Shown piece after piece: positions 1-7,337 of a DNA stretch of 64,000 bases. The stretch comes from Chlamydiales bacterium (GTDB taxonomy: Bacteria > Chlamydiota > Chlamydiia > Chlamydiales > SM23-39): positions 124,001 through 188,000 of the forward strand of contig JANQFC010000052.1 of NCBI GenBank assembly GCA_028278035.1, read 5' to 3'. How positions within the stretch are numbered: position 1 is the first letter of the stretch; every line of letters begins with the position of its first letter. The notes under the pieces were generated by a model that ran no database searches, was not told where the DNA came from, and worked only from the letters and a program-made list of their open reading frames with translations. The position numbers and the translations under genes are program-made.

Positions 1-1
1 G

Positions 2-190
2 ATTCAATATTTTTCTGAAATCCAAGATATTTCAAAAAATTGCAAATATCCAAATTGCACTCACATTAATGAACCTGAATGTGCTGTTTTAAAAGCTTTA
101 AAAGAAAATAAGATCTCATCCTTGCGTTTTGATTCTTATAGTAGTTTAATAGAAGATATTTTAAATAAAAAAAGGACAAAATATGAGTAA
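2..190 (+). CDS. rsgA: Ribosome small-subunit-dependent GTPase A, C-terminal end only
   Basis: Only the last 62 codons are in the window, entering from the left edge and ending at TAA 188-190. The readable tail has the RsgA/YjeQ zinc-knuckle pattern: Cys, then PNCTH, then NEPECAV, followed by a helical [10 protein letters not shown] segment. This is the family signature at the C-terminus, where one His and three Cys bind zinc. RsgA is a circularly permuted GTPase that helps mature the 30S subunit. The GTPase domain itself lies outside the window. The stop overlaps the enolase start by 8 bases, so the two genes are probably translationally coupled in one operon. Identity rests on the zinc motif alone. 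Confidence 0.85.
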   Translation: MQYFSEIQDISKNCKYPNCTHINEPECAVLKALKENKISSLRFDSYSSLIEDILNKKRTKYE

Positions 191-1469
191 GATAAAATCA
201 TTAAAAGGTCTAGAAATTTTAGATTCAAGAGGAAATCCTACTGTTGAAGTAATACTTACTACCGATAACGGTATACAAACTACAGCAAAAATGCCGTCAG
301 GAGCCTCGACAGGAACTAATGAAGCTTTGGAACTCAGAGATAATGATAAAAAAAGATACTCAGGAAAAGGAGTGCTAAAAGCAGTAGCTAATGTAAATGG
401 GCCTTTAAAGAAACTGCTCATAGGAAAATCTGTATTAGATCAAAATACAATCGATAATTTAATGATCAAAGAGGACGGCACCGAAAATAAATCCAATTTT
501 GGAGCAAATGCTATGCTTGGTATATCTCTAGCATTAGCTAGAGCTGCAGCAATCTCTAAAAAAATACCCCTTTATAAATATCTAGGCGGAGATAAAGCCA
601 CCCTTTTACCATGTCCCATGATGAATATTATAAATGGAGGTGTTCATGCAGACAGCTCTTTGGATTTTCAAGAATTTATGATAAGACCAAGAGGAGCTGA
701 AACTTTCAAAGAAGCTCTTCGTTATGGAGCTGAAGTTTTTCATACTCTCAAAAAAATATTAAAAAATAAAAATTATGCAACTTCAGTTGGAGATGAAGGC
801 GGCTTTGCTCCTAAACTATCTTCTAATGAAGAAGCTTTAGATTTGATAATAGAAGCTATTGAAAAAGCAGGTTTTAAACCTAAAGATGATATCTCTATAG
901 CGTTAGATCCTGCTGCTACCGAATTTTTTGATAAAAATACTCAAAAGTATTTTGAAATGAAAAAAAAGGCAGCCGGGCAGAAATTCAATGAAAGGACATC
1001 TGAAGAACAAATAAAATATTTAGAAGAGCTGTCTAAAAAATATCCGATCGATTCAATCGAAGACGGGCTTGCAGAAGCTGACTGGGACGGATGGGTAAAA
1101 ATCACAAAAGATCTAGGAAATAAAATACAGCTTGTAGGAGATGATCTGTTAGTTACCAATACTAAATTCCTACAAAAAGCAATTGATAAAAAAGCAGCTA
1201 ATGCAATTTTAATAAAACTCAATCAAATAGGAACTTTAACAGAGACGTTAGAGGCTATTCAATTAGCAAAAGATAACAACTTTAATACAGTGATCTCTCA
1301 TAGATCCGGTGAAACAGAAGATACATTTATTGCGGATTTGGCAGTAGGTATTAGAGCAGGACAAATCAAAACGGGTTCTTTATCCAGATCAGAGAGAATT
1401 GCAAAATATAATAGACTTCTAGAAATTGAAGATGAATTGGGCGATAAAGCAAAATATTATAAGATATAA
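183..1469 (+). CDS. eno: Enolase
   Basis: 428 residues, full length for bacterial enolase. It converts 2-phosphoglycerate to phosphoenolpyruvate in the cytoplasm. Visible landmarks are the mobile loop SGAST near residue 39, GDEGGFAP near 206 containing a catalytic Glu, the metal-ligand segment SIEDGLAE near 289, the catalytic-lysine segment LIKLNQIGT, and SHRSGETED near 371. All catalytic segments look intact. The start at 183 is preceded by AGGA at 173-176 and overlaps the end of rsgA. A strong terminator follows at 1483-1514, so the transcription unit probably ends here. Presence of enolase means at least lower glycolysis is retained. Confidence 0.98.
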   Translation: MSKIKSLKGLEILDSRGNPTVEVILTTDNGIQTTAKMPSGASTGTNEALELRDNDKKRYSGKGVLKAVANVNGPLKKLLIGKSVLDQNTIDNLMIKEDGTENKSNFGANAMLGISLALARAAAISKKIPLYKYLGGDKATLLPCPMMNIINGGVHADSSLDFQEFMIRPRGAETFKEALRYGAEVFHTLKKILKNKNYATSVGDEGGFAPKLSSNEEALDLIIEAIEKAGFKPKDDISIALDPAATEFFDKNTQKYFEMKKKAAGQKFNERTSEEQIKYLEELSKKYPIDSIEDGLAEADWDGWVKITKDLGNKIQLVGDDLLVTNTKFLQKAIDKKAANAILIKLNQIGTLTETLEAIQLAKDNNFNTVISHRSGETEDTFIADLAVGIRAGQIKTGSLSRSERIAKYNRLLEIEDELGDKAKYYKI

Positions 1470-1482
1470 AACTATTATCTTG

Positions 1483-1514
1483 ATTACTTTTTGAGTAAAA
1501 AGTAATAATTTTTT
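1483..1514 (+). terminator. Rho-independent terminator after eno
   Basis: Perfect 10-bp stem (1483-1492 with 1497-1506), a 4-base loop GAGT, then AA and a run of six T. It lies 14 bases after the enolase stop and before the next signal-peptide gene. Confidence 0.85.
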
Positions 1515-1610
1515 CTACATTTTTATAGTGGTTTTCCCTAAATTTATTTTTATATTGTATTAAAAATTTTAATATAATATACTTTTTTACCTAATTTTAG
1601 GAAAAATTAT

Positions 1611-2753
1611 ATGAAAAAAGTTTTTATTTTTATATTTCTGATTTGTAACTTTTTTTTATATGCTGATATCGCAGAATGGGATAGAAAACATATTAAAGAA
1701 CAAATGGATGCTATACCATTAAAACAATTTTCCACTAAATATCTAAAAACCAAATTTAATAAAACTAATTCTGCTGCTAAAGGTAATTTCTTCTGTTCTT
1801 TTGAGATCAAAGATAATGTATTATATTTAAACAATAAAAAATTTACAGAAGAGGATTTCCAAGAAATGAAAGATTCTTTAGATCCTCTTAAAGTAACTCC
1901 TTCCGTTTTATTAGCCTTCTGGTTATATAATTTTTCAAAAAAAACTACTTTACCCAATGTATATTTTTATTATACATGGTGGTCAATTAATACTGGGTGG
2001 AATCCAGACTTTATAAATTTTCCAGTATTAGTTGGAACAAAAGAAAGCAGACATAAAAATACACTTACGTTTATAGAAGCTTATAGTTTACGTAATAATC
2101 ATTGGAAAAAGCTTAGTAATCAAATTATTACTAATGATACTCCATGGGAAATGAAAGAAAACCTTTTATTTTGGAGAGGTTATGTTAGTGATCTAAAGTG
2201 GAAATTCACAAGTAATATAATAGATGGAATAACAAAAACATATTCTCCTAGAATATTTTTATATTTATTATCTCTACAAAAGCCAAATTTAATTGATGCA
2301 AGATTAGTTAGTGTTAATGAAAATATAAGAGAAAACATAAGAAATGAATTAGGCCTTGATGATTTTATAGAAAATATTCCAAGAGTTTCCATAATAGAAC
2401 ATCTAAATTATAAATATCAAATAGTAGCTGATGGATTTCATTGTTCAAATCCCGGTTATTCTTGGAGATTATTATCAAATTGTTGTGTTTTTAAAATTGA
2501 TTCGGATTTGTTTCAATGGTTTTATATTGGGCTAAAACCTTGGATTCATTATATACCTATCAAAAAAGACTTATCTGATTTAATAGAGAAAATACAGTGG
2601 ACAATGGTAAACGATAATGCAGCTAAAACAATTGCTGAAAATGGAAAATATTTTGCATTAAAGTACTTAACCTTAGATTCTATCGAAGAACGAGCTTTAA
2701 TGTTTTTAAATATATACGCAGATTATCAACAAAAAGCTGATGCAATGCAATAA
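1611..2753 (+). CDS. Exported CAP10/GT90-family glycosyltransferase-like protein
   Basis: 380 residues. The first ~19 residues form a classic signal peptide (MKKV, a hydrophobic core, then LYADIAEW), so the mature protein should leave the cytoplasm. The body fits the CAP10/KDEL (GT90) fold family: a WRG motif near residue 187, LIDARLVS near 228, the segment KYQIVADGFHCSNPGYSWRL near 267-286 followed by a low-complexity strand, and HYIPIKKDLSDL near 320. In this family these segments bind the sugar nucleotide; relatives include eukaryotic protein O-glucosyltransferases and bacterial LPS-modifying enzymes. It is followed 12 bases later by an exported methyltransferase. An exported enzyme needing a nucleotide sugar is odd, because bacterial periplasm has none; delivery into a host compartment is possible but unproven. 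Confidence 0.75.
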   Translation: MKKVFIFIFLICNFFLYADIAEWDRKHIKEQMDAIPLKQFSTKYLKTKFNKTNSAAKGNFFCSFEIKDNVLYLNNKKFTEEDFQEMKDSLDPLKVTPSVLLAFWLYNFSKKTTLPNVYFYYTWWSINTGWNPDFINFPVLVGTKESRHKNTLTFIEAYSLRNNHWKKLSNQIITNDTPWEMKENLLFWRGYVSDLKWKFTSNIIDGITKTYSPRIFLYLLSLQKPNLIDARLVSVNENIRENIRNELGLDDFIENIPRVSIIEHLNYKYQIVADGFHCSNPGYSWRLLSNCCVFKIDSDLFQWFYIGLKPWIHYIPIKKDLSDLIEKIQWTMVNDNAAKTIAENGKYFALKYLTLDSIEERALMFLNIYADYQQKADAMQ

Positions 2754-2765
2754 AAGGAAAAATAT

Positions 2766-3428
2766 ATGAAATACTTAATTTTTTTATTAATGTCTTGTAC
2801 CTCAATTTATGCAATTAGCGATTTAGAAAAAGCTCCTAAACCATATTCTGAAATAGATGTTCTTCCTCCATATAATCATGGTTTTTTTGTTAATCAACAA
2901 CCTTTAAAAGATTTTTTCGAATCAAAAAAAATTAAAATTGTTATAGAACTCGGTTCTTGGCTGGGGGCTTCTACCATTTATATGGCAAATTTACTTCCCG
3001 AAGATGGTTTAATTTATGCTATTGATCACTGGAAAGGATCTATTGAACACAATACTCCTGACAGAAAAGATGTTTATCATCTTTTACCTACTTTGTATGA
3101 ACAGTTTTTATCAAATATAATTTATGCAAATCTTACTGATAAAGTTATTCCAATAAAAATGACTACTAATGAAGCTTCTCAAATATTAAATGTTTCTGCA
3201 GATTTAATTTATATTGATGCATCACATGATGAAGAAAGTGTTTATCAAGATCTCTCAAATTGGTATCCAAAATTAGCTAAGAATGGCATAATGTGCGGAG
3301 ATGATCCTACTCATCCTGGTGTATCGAACGCCATAAAAAGATTTGCTAAAGAAAATAATTTAACTCTACATATAATGAATGCAATAAATACAGTTTTTAA
3401 TTTTTGGTTTTATGATCCGAAAAATTAG
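2766..3428 (+). CDS. Class I SAM methyltransferase-like protein with signal peptide
   Basis: 220 residues. An N-terminal hydrophobic leader (MKYLIFLLMSCTSIYA) looks like a signal peptide with an AxA-like cleavage site near 16; the Cys at 11 could alternatively suggest a lipoprotein, but the lipobox is poor. The remainder is a Rossmann-type methyltransferase of the Methyltransf_24 kind: IELGSWLGAS at about 60-69 is motif I, YAIDHW near 89 the acidic strand, and LIYIDASHDEESVYQDL near 149 the catalytic strand. Substrate unknown. The gene is 12 bases behind the GT90-like gene and both carry leaders, so they are likely one operon with a shared target. SAM is not normally found outside the cytoplasm, which makes the export signal notable. 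Confidence 0.7.
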   Translation: MKYLIFLLMSCTSIYAISDLEKAPKPYSEIDVLPPYNHGFFVNQQPLKDFFESKKIKIVIELGSWLGASTIYMANLLPEDGLIYAIDHWKGSIEHNTPDRKDVYHLLPTLYEQFLSNIIYANLTDKVIPIKMTTNEASQILNVSADLIYIDASHDEESVYQDLSNWYPKLAKNGIMCGDDPTHPGVSNAIKRFAKENNLTLHIMNAINTVFNFWFYDPKN

Positions 3429-3431
3429 TTT

Positions 3432-3461
3432 TTTGTAATAATATTACAAACAATATTTTTT
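3432..3461 (+). terminator. Weak terminator-like hairpin after the exported pair
   Basis: Nine-base inverted repeat (3432-3440 with 3442-3450; three-base loop if the inner pair stays open), followed by CAATATTTTTT. It is AT-only apart from one G-C pair, so its strength is doubtful. The rest of the gap to 3630 holds no ORF; I see nothing else there except the Shine-Dalgarno of the next gene. Confidence 0.4.
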
Positions 3462-3630
3462 ATAATGTTTCAGCAAAAAATTATTGTGTCAGCAAACAAC
3501 TTTCAAATCTAATAATCAACACTTTGCAATTTAATAATCTTCATTGTCATACTTTAATTTATTTAATTATATTTTTTATTGAAGATTAATTCGCTTTATT
3601 ATAATTAATAAATTATAAAGGAGGGAAGTA

Positions 3631-4017
3631 ATGCTTAAAAGAATCGCGATTTTTGGAGAATCGGAAACAGGTAAATATAGTTTTCCTTATCTATGCAATT
3701 CTTTATATCAATTAGCAGATACTCTCGGCAATCCCCCTAAAGATAGTTTAGGGCTTATTTTAGCTATCCAAGCTCTTATGTATGAAAGAGAAGTAATTTT
3801 TTTCAGAGTAAAAGAAGAGGGTTTTAGCTTTGATGATTATATTGAGGGATGCAAATATCTAAAAAATAAAAAAAACATAAATTATTTAGATGCAATATGC
3901 ACCCCTAAAGTTGGTTGCAGTAAAATTATCAATGAAACATTTTTAATATGTAAAATACATCAAAGTATCATGATAATTTCAGAAAAAGATTTTTTTGATT
4001 ATCTCCTTCAAAATTAA
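3631..4017 (+). CDS. Small hypothetical protein with P-loop-like start
   Basis: 128 residues, not recognised. The start is well supported: a near-perfect Shine-Dalgarno (AAAGGAGGGA) lies just upstream of the ATG. The N-terminus reads KRIAIFGESETGKYSFPYL: a beta strand followed by G-x4-GK that resembles a Walker A loop but ends in Tyr, not Ser/Thr, so nucleotide binding is doubtful. The rest is mixed alpha/beta with Cys at residues in ICTPKVGCSK and LICKIH and no signal peptide or membrane segment. It is convergent with the peroxiredoxin gene; their stop codons abut (4017/4018). No function is proposed. Confidence 0.7.
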   Translation: MLKRIAIFGESETGKYSFPYLCNSLYQLADTLGNPPKDSLGLILAIQALMYEREVIFFRVKEEGFSFDDYIEGCKYLKNKKNINYLDAICTPKVGCSKIINETFLICKIHQSIMIISEKDFFDYLLQN

Positions 4018-4599
4018 TTATTTTGAAAAATAACTTTCAATCCCTTCTTTAGTAGGCTGAATTGCTTTTTTACCCGCATTCCAGTTTGCTGGGCAAACCT
4101 CACCTTGAGTTTCATAACAAATAAGCCCATCCAACACTCTTAAAGCCTCTTCAACTGATCTTCCTAAAAAAAGATCATTTATTAATTCATGACGTACAAT
4201 ACCTTTTTTATCTATTAAAAATAATCCTCTAAAAGCAACTCCAGCTTCTTCATTTAAAACGCCGTATGCTTTAGAAATATCTTTGGTAATATCTGCTATA
4301 ATTGGATACTCAATTCCTTTGATGCCTCCTTTTTCTTTAGGTGTGTCAAGCCATGCATAGTGGGAATACTGGCTATCTACTGAACAAGCTATTACTTCTG
4401 CATTTTTCTTTTTGAATTCTTCTAGTTTTTCTTGAAAAGCATGAAGTTCTGTAGGACATACAAAAGTGAAATCTAAAGGATAAAAAAATAATATTACGTA
4501 TTTTCCAATGAATTTTTCTAATTTAAAATTTTCATCAAATTTATTTGTAATTACTGCTGTTGCCTTAAAATCCGGGGCTTCTTTTCCAACTAATGTCAT
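4018..4599 (-). CDS. ahpC: Typical 2-Cys peroxiredoxin (AhpC/Prx1 type)
   Basis: 193 residues from the chosen start. Thiol peroxidase that reduces hydrogen peroxide and organic peroxides, normally with thioredoxin or AhpF as partner; no such partner is next to it. The peroxidatic Cys is C48 in DFTFVCPTEL and the resolving Cys is C169 in GEVCPANW, so it is a typical 2-Cys enzyme; GGIKGIEYPII is also a Prx1 landmark. I start at ATG 4599, not at the upstream in-frame ATG 4620, because AAGGAGAGG lies 4-12 bases before 4599 and would otherwise be coding. A TATAAT-like box is at 4638-4643. Confidence 0.95.
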   Translation of the reverse strand: MTLVGKEAPDFKATAVITNKFDENFKLEKFIGKYVILFFYPLDFTFVCPTELHAFQEKLEEFKKKNAEVIACSVDSQYSHYAWLDTPKEKGGIKGIEYPIIADITKDISKAYGVLNEEAGVAFRGLFLIDKKGIVRHELINDLFLGRSVEEALRVLDGLICYETQGEVCPANWNAGKKAIQPTKEGIESYFSK

Positions 4600-4637
4600 A
4601 ATACCTCTCCTTAACTTCACATATTCATTCTAGTGAA

Positions 4638-4643
4638 ATTATA
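4638..4643 (-). promoter_or_regulatory. Probable -10 box for the peroxiredoxin gene
   Basis: On the minus strand a perfect TATAAT lies 39 bases before the chosen ATG. No good -35 hexamer sits 16-18 bases further up, so the call rests on the -10 box and position in the divergent gap 4600-4714. Confidence 0.4.
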
Positions 4644-4714
4644 TTTTTTATTTAATAAATTATGCTCTATGTTATCTTTAAAATCATTAAATTTATATAC
4701 ATGAGTTTAATTTT

Positions 4715-5860
4715 ATGAAAAAAATTTTTAATCTATTTTTATTTAAAGTTTTTCACAAATTACTAAACCCCATTGAATATAATAAAAAGTTAAATCAAAA
4801 AGAAATTGAACAAAAAAAAATTATTTTAAAAAGTTATCCAACAATTATGGAAATGAACTTCACAAATTTCTGCAATGCAAATTGTATTTTTTGTAATAAA
4901 GAATATAAAAACAAACCTTCTAACCTAAATTACTTAAAACCAAATACTATTAAAAAATTAAAATGGTTAAAATACATACAACAGATAAATTTAAACGCAG
5001 GAATTGGCGATCCGCTAACCTCTCCTTATTTCATAGAAAACATCAAAATGATTAAAAAAATAGCACCTAAAAGCTCAATCGCCTTTGCTACAAATGGAAT
5101 CAATCTAAAAGGAAAAATATTAGATGTTTGTGTCCAAGATGTTAATCATATTCATATCTCATTAAATGCCGCTGAAAAAAAAGTACATGAAAAACTTTTT
5201 GAAGCCCAAATATTCGATCAAATAATTAATAATCTAGAAATATTATGTAAAATCAAACCTGTAAATTTAACAATAGGAATTAGTATCGTGCTTATGAAAA
5301 GCACACAAAATCAAATCAAGCCTTTAATTAAACTACTACATAAATTAAAGCTTAATACGCTACAGGTAAATCGACTATTTGGCACGAGTTTTCTTTATAA
5401 AAAAATGCAAAACGAATATTGCTATTCTGAATTTTCAAAAGAAATACAAAATGAATATATAAATTTTGCCAAAGAACATCAGGTAAATCTTAATTTTGCT
5501 GAAAATATTGGTCCCTTTCCTTGTTTTAGTCCTTGGACTACGGCAAAAATTGGAAGTGACAATAAAGGAAACACACAGTTTAGATTTTGTTGTAACTTTT
5601 CGCCTAATATTAATATAAACTCAAAAAATGCTTTAAAAAACTTCAAAAAAATATGGAATGCACCACGTCTGCAATTTATTAGAAAAACTATAAATCAACC
5701 TAAAGAAAACCCAAATTATTTATGTCAAATTTGTAGAAATATTTCTCTTTTTGACAAAGATTCTTTAGAAAAAATTCAATTATTTCAAAAACAAAATAAA
5801 AATTACATTATAGATACAAGTATTTGGCCTTTAAATTGTTTTTCAAAAATTGATTATTGA
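4715..5860 (+). CDS. Radical SAM protein with C-terminal cysteine-rich (SPASM-like) region
   Basis: 381 residues. The radical SAM cluster motif C-x3-C-x2-C is at C53, C57, C60 (NFCNANCIFC), binding the SAM-coordinating 4Fe-4S cluster. NAGIGDPLTSPYF near 95-107 corresponds to the GGE-like SAM-contact strand. The C-terminal part has further Cys groups (FCCNFSPN near 296-303 and LCQICRN near 338-344), placed like an auxiliary-cluster SPASM or twitch domain. The family includes enzymes that modify peptides, sugars or cofactors; the substrate here is unknown. The gene stands alone between divergent ahpC and the convergent MBL-fold gene, with which it overlaps by 7 bases. A distant relative is at 61,995-63,059. 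Confidence 0.8.
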   Translation: MKKIFNLFLFKVFHKLLNPIEYNKKLNQKEIEQKKIILKSYPTIMEMNFTNFCNANCIFCNKEYKNKPSNLNYLKPNTIKKLKWLKYIQQINLNAGIGDPLTSPYFIENIKMIKKIAPKSSIAFATNGINLKGKILDVCVQDVNHIHISLNAAEKKVHEKLFEAQIFDQIINNLEILCKIKPVNLTIGISIVLMKSTQNQIKPLIKLLHKLKLNTLQVNRLFGTSFLYKKMQNEYCYSEFSKEIQNEYINFAKEHQVNLNFAENIGPFPCFSPWTTAKIGSDNKGNTQFRFCCNFSPNININSKNALKNFKKIWNAPRLQFIRKTINQPKENPNYLCQICRNISLFDKDSLEKIQLFQKQNKNYIIDTSIWPLNCFSKIDY

Positions 5861-6486
5861 ACATATTGATCGGAATCTTTCATCCAAGATTCCTGACCTA
5901 TTGTAGTATTATTACCATGCCCAGGAATAACTTTTGTTGCAGCAGGTAATTTAGATAATTTCTTTAAAGTTTTTACCATCTCATCAGCATTAGCTGTTGC
6001 TAAATCAACTCTTCCAAAAGATCCTTTGAAAAGAGTATCTCCTGAAAATAATATATCTTCTTTTTCTAAATAATAACATACTCCACCTGGCGTATGACCT
6101 GGTGTATGTATAACTTCTAAAGACAAGTCTCCTATTTCAATTAAATCTTGATCTTTAATTAAAATATCAGGTTTTACCCCTTCTATTTCCAGCAAGCTGG
6201 GAACATTATCTATTCCAGGATGCTGTAGATTTTTGGCATCCAATTTATGAACATAAATTTTTGCAGATGTTTTCTCTTTTAATTTTTTAACATCAGCAAT
6301 ATGATCCCAATGAGAATGAGTCAATAAAATTTTTTCCAGCTTAATATTTTCTTTTTTTAAAAAATTAAGAACTTTATCAGCAGAATCAAAAGATGGATCA
6401 ATGACTGCTGCTTTTTTTGTTTTTCTAGAACCAATAACAATTGTATTATTTTGAATTGGACTACATATAAATATTTTTAAAATCAT
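5854..6486 (-). CDS. Metallo-beta-lactamase-fold hydrolase (glyoxalase II-like)
   Basis: 210 residues, the size of single-domain glyoxalase II-like or YcbL proteins. Metal ligands are all visible: THSHWDHIAD with H57, H59, D61 and H62, HTPGHTPGG with the next His, SGDTLFKGSFGR with the bridging Asp, and VIPGHG with the last His. The GRVDL element after the Asp is typical of the glyoxalase II/persulfide dioxygenase branch. Likely a cytoplasmic thioester hydrolase, exact substrate uncertain. It starts only 12 bases after the tRNA-Arg gene on the same strand, so it may be read through from the tRNA promoter. Overlaps the convergent radical SAM gene by 7 bases. Confidence 0.9.
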   Translation of the reverse strand: MILKIFICSPIQNNTIVIGSRKTKKAAVIDPSFDSADKVLNFLKKENIKLEKILLTHSHWDHIADVKKLKEKTSAKIYVHKLDAKNLQHPGIDNVPSLLEIEGVKPDILIKDQDLIEIGDLSLEVIHTPGHTPGGVCYYLEKEDILFSGDTLFKGSFGRVDLATANADEMVKTLKKLSKLPAATKVIPGHGNNTTIGQESWMKDSDQYVQ

Positions 6487-6498
6487 AAAAAACCTTAA

Positions 6499-6572
6499 CG
6501 CACCGAAGAGGACTCGAACCTCTAACCTCCTGGTCCGTAGCCAGGCACTCTATCCAATTGAGCTACCGGTGC
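6499..6572 (-). tRNA. tRNA-Arg (anticodon ACG)
   Basis: 74 bases on the minus strand, folded by eye. Acceptor stem GCACCGG pairs with TCGGTGC, discriminator G. The anticodon stem CCTGG/CCAGG encloses CTACGGA, giving anticodon ACG (read as ICG after deamination). The T-arm AGAGG-TTCGAGT-CCTCT is perfect. CCA is not encoded. It is followed 12 bases later by the MBL-fold gene on the same strand. Confidence 0.97.
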
Positions 6573-6586
6573 AATTTTACCTTTTA

Positions 6587-6616
6587 ATAATCGGTCATGA
6601 TATTTGTTTTTATCAA
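6587..6616 (-). promoter_or_regulatory. Putative promoter for tRNA-Arg
   Basis: Minus strand: TTGATA (6611-6616) as -35, 18-base spacer, GATTAT (6587-6592) as -10, 14 bases before the first tRNA base. Each box matches consensus at four or five of six positions. The remaining gap to 6731 shows only AT-rich sequence and a weak AGG before the next gene. Confidence 0.4.
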
Positions 6617-6731
6617 GACTTTTTATTTATGTATTGCAGCAAAAATATTTTTATATAAAACTTTATTTTAAGGCTTAATGGACAAAAAAATAAAATAAGG
6701 TTAAATATTGCATTAGGAAAAAAGGTTTTTT

Positions 6732-7337
6732 ATGCATTCAAAATCAGCTCTTTTAATTTTAGATATGCAAAATGACTTATGTCATCCTGAAGGAGTGTTT
6801 TCTAAAAATGGTCTTTTATCCAATGCAATCCAAAAAATTGTTCCAAACATTATAGATATAACTAATTTTTGCAAAGAAAATAATATTCCAATAATCGCTA
6901 CTCAGCTAACTATTTTAGAAAATTTACAAAAACAAGCAATAGGACTCGGCATCTATAAAAAAATAAGGCCTTTTTTAGAAAATGAGGGATTAAGATTAGG
7001 GTCTTGGGGACATGACGTTTTAGAAAATATTCCTAAAGTGGACTTTAAGATTAAAAGATGGGGCATATCTTCTTTCTATCAAACAGAACTGGCAAAATAT
7101 TTAATAGCTTTAAATGTAAAAGAGTTAATAATAAGTGGCTTTACAACCAATGGTGTGGTTGAAACGACAGCAAGAGAAGCAGCAGGTAGAAATTTTAAAA
7201 TTATCACTTTAACAGATTGTGTAGGCAGTTATAGCGAATCCCTTCATCAAGCCTCTCTTACCAATTTGAATAGTTTTGGTGAAATAACAACAACTAAAGA
7301 TTGGATAGAAACTTATAAAAATTTAGGTAATACATGA
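6732..7337 (+). CDS. Isochorismatase-fold hydrolase, catalytic Cys replaced
   Basis: 201 residues, full length for the isochorismatase/nicotinamidase family. The catalytic Asp is D11 in LLILDMQNDL and the Lys is K108 in KRWGISSF, but the position of the nucleophilic Cys (T-N-x-C-V-E in amidases) reads T139-N-G-V-V-E, so Val142 sits where Cys should be. Nicotinamidase-type chemistry is therefore unlikely; isochorismatases such as PhzD also lack this Cys and hydrolyse a vinyl ether, so a non-amidase activity is possible. The stop overlaps the trkA start in ATGA, indicating translational coupling with the potassium-uptake genes. No isochorismate pathway is nearby. Confidence 0.85.
   Translation: MHSKSALLILDMQNDLCHPEGVFSKNGLLSNAIQKIVPNIIDITNFCKENNIPIIATQLTILENLQKQAIGLGIYKKIRPFLENEGLRLGSWGHDVLENIPKVDFKIKRWGISSFYQTELAKYLIALNVKELIISGFTTNGVVETTAREAAGRNFKIITLTDCVGSYSESLHQASLTNLNSFGEITTTKDWIETYKNLGNT

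Noticed and set aside
5872-5893. Perfect 8-bp hairpin GGAATCTT/AAGATTCC near the convergent gene ends
   Set aside because: No T run follows on either strand and it is coding for the MBL-fold C-terminus.
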